Positions 43,975-47,694 of a stretch of 47,694 nucleotides of DNA are shown here, one piece after another. Source of the DNA: Larix sibirica (lineage: Eukaryota > Streptophyta > Pinopsida > Pinales > Pinaceae); NCBI GenBank assembly GCA_004151065.3, contig NWUY0304026204.1:1-47694 (forward strand). The letters are read 5' to 3'. Under the pieces are notes generated by a model. That model searched no databases. It saw only the letters and a program-made list of their open reading frames with translations, and was not told where the DNA came from. The position numbers were made by a program, and so were the translations under genes. Position 1 is the first letter of the stretch. Every line of letters begins with the position of its first letter.

Positions 43975-46600
43975 AGGCCCCCCAGCTCTTACTATTTAAA
44001 ACCTATCAATTTGACCGGTGAGGCAGTGTCCTGTTACCTCAAAAACTATATCACTTTGCACTCCGTCCAGTGTCCAGTGCACCCCGTAGGTCCGTACCCC
44101 CAATATTTGGCTCAGGCTCTTAGCACTATTAGGGACCAGAACCCATGAATTGAGAAATTCAGACTGTGTTGATCTTCCACCAGGGGGGACACCTTTGGAA
44201 AGCAGGTAGAACCAACCCATAAAAGGGCACGTCCTCTCCTCCACCTGTTCAATTTGCCCCACCCTTTTTTACTAAATATGCTAAAAATGTAAAGCTCTCC
44301 ACACTAGTAAATCGCATCAATTTTGGCATGAAAATAACATAAATTTAACCCACCGTGGAAACCTACTATAATTGAACCACTGTGGGAACTAATTGACTCA
44401 TGTTTTAGCATTTAGTTATAAAGTAGTTATCAAGTAAAAGATTGATTAGCAAGCAGGAGCTATTAAAAAGTAGCATATTTAGTTATTAATTTATTTAATA
44501 TTTAGCATGTCAAAAATAATCATTTCATCTTGTAATGATCAAGCGATCTCGACAAGGATATTTCGCCTAATAGAGCTCTGAGATTCCCCTTCCCTACACT
44601 CATTCTTAACTACAAATCCATCATTCATCACAGCATTTCATTTCATTTCATCATTTAGTTTAGGAATTAGCATCTGTGCTTGACAGTAAACTCATTCTCT
44701 TTGGGCTGCCTTGGTTAGACTAGGAGCTGGTGAACGCTTAACTACAACCACTTCAATTCATTCTCTTTGGACAAGGAAAAGGAAAGCCAAAAACCACAAG
44801 ATTATATATGTAACATACATTACTGAAACAACTCTGCATCATTTATAAGATGAATTAACATTTCTTTATCCTATGAGACATGGTGAGTTAGACGTAGATT
44901 AATTTATCGTCTCAAACATAAAATCATCGCGAAGAATGCATCGTATAATAAGAGATATGCATATTTCTCCTCTGGCCGTACGGTGTATCGTATTATGAGA
45001 GGTAGAATTACTCCTTTTAAGTAGCAAGATTCGTATGGGAGAAGGGGTGAAAGCGGGGGGATGCATATATCCTCCGTGGATCACTTTCAGTTCAACTGGC
45101 TCTACCGTCGTGATCGGAACCAGGGATTGTTTCTTGCTCTATTAAAGATTCCTATTATGAGATGCCCTGGAGCCTTTATCATATTGACCTAGGGACCCCC
45201 TTAACCATAAAATTGTTTTCAATCAACGTGGTTACATCAACAGAAGTTAAAGGATCACTTTATATTGTCCATAAATCCTGCTTGAGTCGTCGATAAGTAG
45301 TATTTATAGCAGGAATCTAATTCATATTTATTAGTTCCTTATTTGCTTAAAGATCTAATGAATAGTATATTAGTTTTCTTTGCCGGTACGATCAGGTAGG
45401 GGACGTTATCCCTCCAATTATTCACTTCATATTGACCTACGGCTTATTCTTCTAGAGTGGCTTAGGGATATAAGAGAGCATAGAGGGAGTGATGCAGGGA
45501 GGGCTTTGGGGCCTTTCCTTGAGGGCCAGGTTTCGCTTTTTAGGGTTTTGGCTTTCGGGATTTCTTGCTTTCCTGCATCGGGGAAGGGAAAGGTGACGGG
45601 CTTGCCGGGATCCCCACTTGGGTTTATTGAAAAACCAAGGCCAATAAAGTCTGGACTGACTGGGCGCCTGGCCTGGGCCTTCCTAGTTACACACCATAGA
45701 AATAAACGCGCTCTGCCTCCAACTGTTCTTATTTGTTGAATTTAGCCTTTCAACATGCATCTTTGAGATTGCGGATCTAAAACCTCTCGACGAGCCTATT
45801 TTTGGATTGGTGTGATCAACCCACCAACAAACTCGGTTGCCTGTTTGGCTCCTTCAGCAAATAATATAGTCATAGGGGAAGGAAGGGGAGCCATACCACC
45901 ACTCCCACCACTGGGCAGATGGATCAGAGAATTCCTTTAACTGAGAGAAGCACTTTTTTTGATAGAGAGGATGAACCCGTCGTCAAACCTTACCTGCCTC
46001 TGGTGGCCTCTGCCCGCTAGTCTTTCACCCTTTTTACTGCTTGATACCGCTGTTCTTTATCTGACTGCATACTGTCATCATTCGGCTTCGTGCTTTCATT
46101 CGGCCTTATGCCCTCATTTGGGCGTTCTTGCATTTTTCCACCTGTCTGCTGAGCCTGACTTGAATTTGTTTTCCGCTAACCCCAGGTCCCCTATTTCCAA
46201 TCTTGGACTGAGCTATCTGTCTCCGCATCAAATTAATTTCCTCCCAAGTAAATAGTTGTCATTATCTCTCTGATCCCGCTTCACCAAGAGATCGATCAGG
46301 AAAGAGAGATTAAATAGGCAGGAAAGAGGCAGTGGATATCACTAGCATAGCTAAATCCAGTACCAGTAGCCAGAGCAGAGCTCCAAGATCAGGCAGAAAG
46401 GGAGCGCTCGACTAAAAGGATAGGGACGCGAAGCAAGCTCTTTACTTTCGAAGGAGGAAGAGCTGGTTGGCTGGGCCGCTCAAAAAGGTAGTTATCAAAA
46501 AGAGAGGAATGCATGTGAGGTTAACAACTCATTTTCATCAATAGGAAACCAATCCTCCCCGCCTTTTGGTATCACTATATACTGCGGGTAAGTAAAATCG
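43975..46600. other. unassigned spacer, AT-rich in the middle
   Basis: The minus frame 43996-44262 (88 codons) has no known domain. 44270-44760 is AT-rich with ATTTC and TTAGC words and looks like nuclear intergenic DNA. Plus frames at 45380-45739 (119 codons) and 45959-46255 (98 codons) are not recognised. CATTCGGC words repeat near 46079-46103. Confidence 0.35.
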
Positions 46601-46620
46601 GGATCTGGATTGACGATGGA

Positions 46621-46704
46621 ACTTTTATTACTGTTTTTAAAGGTATGGACTTTTATTACTGTTTTTAAAGGTATGGACTTTTATTACTGTTTTTAAAGGT
46701 ATGG
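46621..46704 (+). repeat. perfect 28-bp tandem repeat, three copies
   Basis: Three identical 28-bp units occupy 46621-46648, 46649-46676 and 46677-46704. Each begins ACTTTTATTACTG and ends AAAGGTATGG. There are no mismatches among copies, so the expansion is recent compared with all other repeats here. Confidence 0.95.
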
Positions 46705-47430
46705 AAAGGAGTCCTCTTAGTAGGAAGGTTCTCCTTTTAGAGGAACCGTTTTACATTAGTTTTGGCATGGATGGAATTGCTCTCAAAGCAATTGTTGCCC
46801 TCTTGCTTGGACTAAATGAGAGGGCTCCGCATCAATTGTTCTTCCCGCAGGCGTCAAGGAAAAAGGCTTCAAACGGATGGATGGGAAAGGACACAAAGGC
46901 AGAGGATAAATAGACATAGGCACCACGTGAGGGAGCAGATAGATATCTTCTGAAACCAGGGAACCTTCCACTGAAAAAGCTATCGATATGCTCGGAAACC
47001 CCAACAAAAGAGTAAGCATCGAAAGCTGAGTACACCTATCAATTGGAAGCGCACTATCTATGAAAGACATACTTTTGGAAAGACAGATTCCCCCCTAAGA
47101 GACTGATCCAAGAAGGACTCTTTGACTACACCTCGCCAGTCTAACTTGCTCGGTCTTCTCACCAAAGCTTTTACAGGCATATTAATCTAATAGTTTGTCA
47201 CTTATGAGCTATTTTTGGAAGACAGCAAAAACTCGAAAGAAACAACTGACTGATCAGCTTAGAAAACGAAAAGGACATACGTATAGGGGAAAACTGATAA
47301 CACCGAGCGAGATCCCTCTTTTTGTAATATTATGGGATCCTGCCTGAGCTGGGATACTCAACTTGGCAATTCAACTTGGCTAATAAACTGATTGGTTTGA
47401 GCGCAGGTTCAACTCTTTTGATTGTCTGGA
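46705..47430. other. unassigned spacer
   Basis: No gene was recognised. The plus frame 46701-46913 and the overlapping minus frames 46783-47070 are motif-free. AACTTGGC words near 47362 and 47374 precede the terminal array. Confidence 0.35.
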
Positions 47431-47694
47431 GACGCCCTAAAAGCTTACTCAATTTCCCACTCTTGAGAGGCCAGTTCCAACCTATCTATCATCTTTAGAC
47501 GCCCACTTTCCTATCTCAATTTCCCACCTTTCCAGCTACTTGACGCCCAGTTTCATTACTGAATTTCCCATCTTCAATAAGCCAGTTAAACCCTTTCTAT
47601 CTAATGGTCTAGCCCAGTTTGCTTACTGAATTTAACAACTCGTCGCGTGGATTAAACCTTTCTAGTCATTTGGAGACGCCCTTGCCCTCCCTTG
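47431..47694 (+). repeat. 66-67-bp degenerate tandem array running off the window end
   Basis: Units start with GACGCCC at 47431, 47498, 47542 and 47675, and a degraded start lies near 47608. Spacings are 67, 44, 66 and 67 bp; the 44-bp unit has lost about 22 bp. Most units read GACGCCCA(G/C)TTT..T(T/A)ACT(G/C)AATTTCCC and then, unless deleted, a CCAGTT(A/C)AACC-like block and TTTCTATC. The array is related to the one at 42318-42460 and continues beyond the window. Confidence 0.75.

Noticed and set aside
45380-45739. 119-codon plus ORF as a mitochondrial gene
   Set aside because: No resemblance to any known mitochondrial protein and no recognisable motif.
1-47694. CRISPR array, bacterial operons or phage genes
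   Set aside because: Repeats are diverged or lack unique spacers of equal length, and no bacterial-type gene density or ribosome-binding pattern is present.
1-47694. Intact mitochondrial genes (nad, cox, atp, rps, tRNA)
   Set aside because: None of the characteristic protein or RNA signatures was found in any frame I read; a systematic database search could still find short exons.

Overview
The window looks like intergenic DNA from a very large seed-plant mitochondrial genome, most likely a gymnosperm and possibly a conifer. No intact gene could be recognised in 47.7 kb, and the longest open frame is 174 codons. Four things support this reading: (1) a decayed small-subunit rRNA piece whose surviving bases look like plant mitochondrial 18S; (2) decayed nuclear-type LTR retrotransposon fragments; (3) decayed pieces of nuclear protein-coding genes; (4) many short, diverged tandem, inverted and dispersed repeats. 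The organism call is inference. A low-complexity nuclear region or a nuclear copy of mitochondrial DNA cannot be excluded from sequence alone.

Layout. 1-1.95 kb: nothing recognised. 1.96-2.55 kb: minus-strand ORF next to scrambled SSU and LSU rRNA fragments. 2.87-3.56 kb: small tandem repeats and three covarying hairpins. 4.90-5.99 kb: Ty3/gypsy gag-protease remnant on minus. 10.05-10.24 kb: triplicated repeat, each copy with a GTTAGC/GCTAAC-type stem. 10.60-11.74 kb: second Ty3/gypsy remnant on plus (gag end plus reverse transcriptase, protease missing), apparently of the same family as the first. 12.9-14.0 kb: Tyr/Ala/Ser/Gly-rich broken frames, then the primer-binding site and probable LTR of another retrotransposon on minus. 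14.7-16.1 kb: short repeated words. 16.2-17.9 kb: possible group II intron-derived segment between two diverged direct repeats. 18-23.3 kb: more broken Gly/Ser/Ala/Tyr-rich frames and short-word arrays. 23.6-29 kb: AT-rich unassigned DNA and a roughly 140-bp tandem repeat. 33.2 kb: probable nuclear exon fragment. 38-40.5 kb: dispersed repeat partners and several degenerate arrays, one with a 22-bp period. 42.3-44.0 kb: repeat array, then a decayed nuclear gene fragment. 46.6 kb: perfect 28-bp triplet. 47.4 kb to the end: 66-67-bp array related to the one at 42.3 kb.

Nothing here forms a working operon or pathway. The biology is accretion and decay: nuclear transposons and gene pieces were inserted, rRNA pieces were copied and scrambled, and short repeats were amplified and then diverged. 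The most unusual signals are the repeated low-complexity frames seen at six or more loci, the hairpin arrays whose stems change on both sides, and the rRNA scraps in which one helix has been replaced by a different perfect helix.
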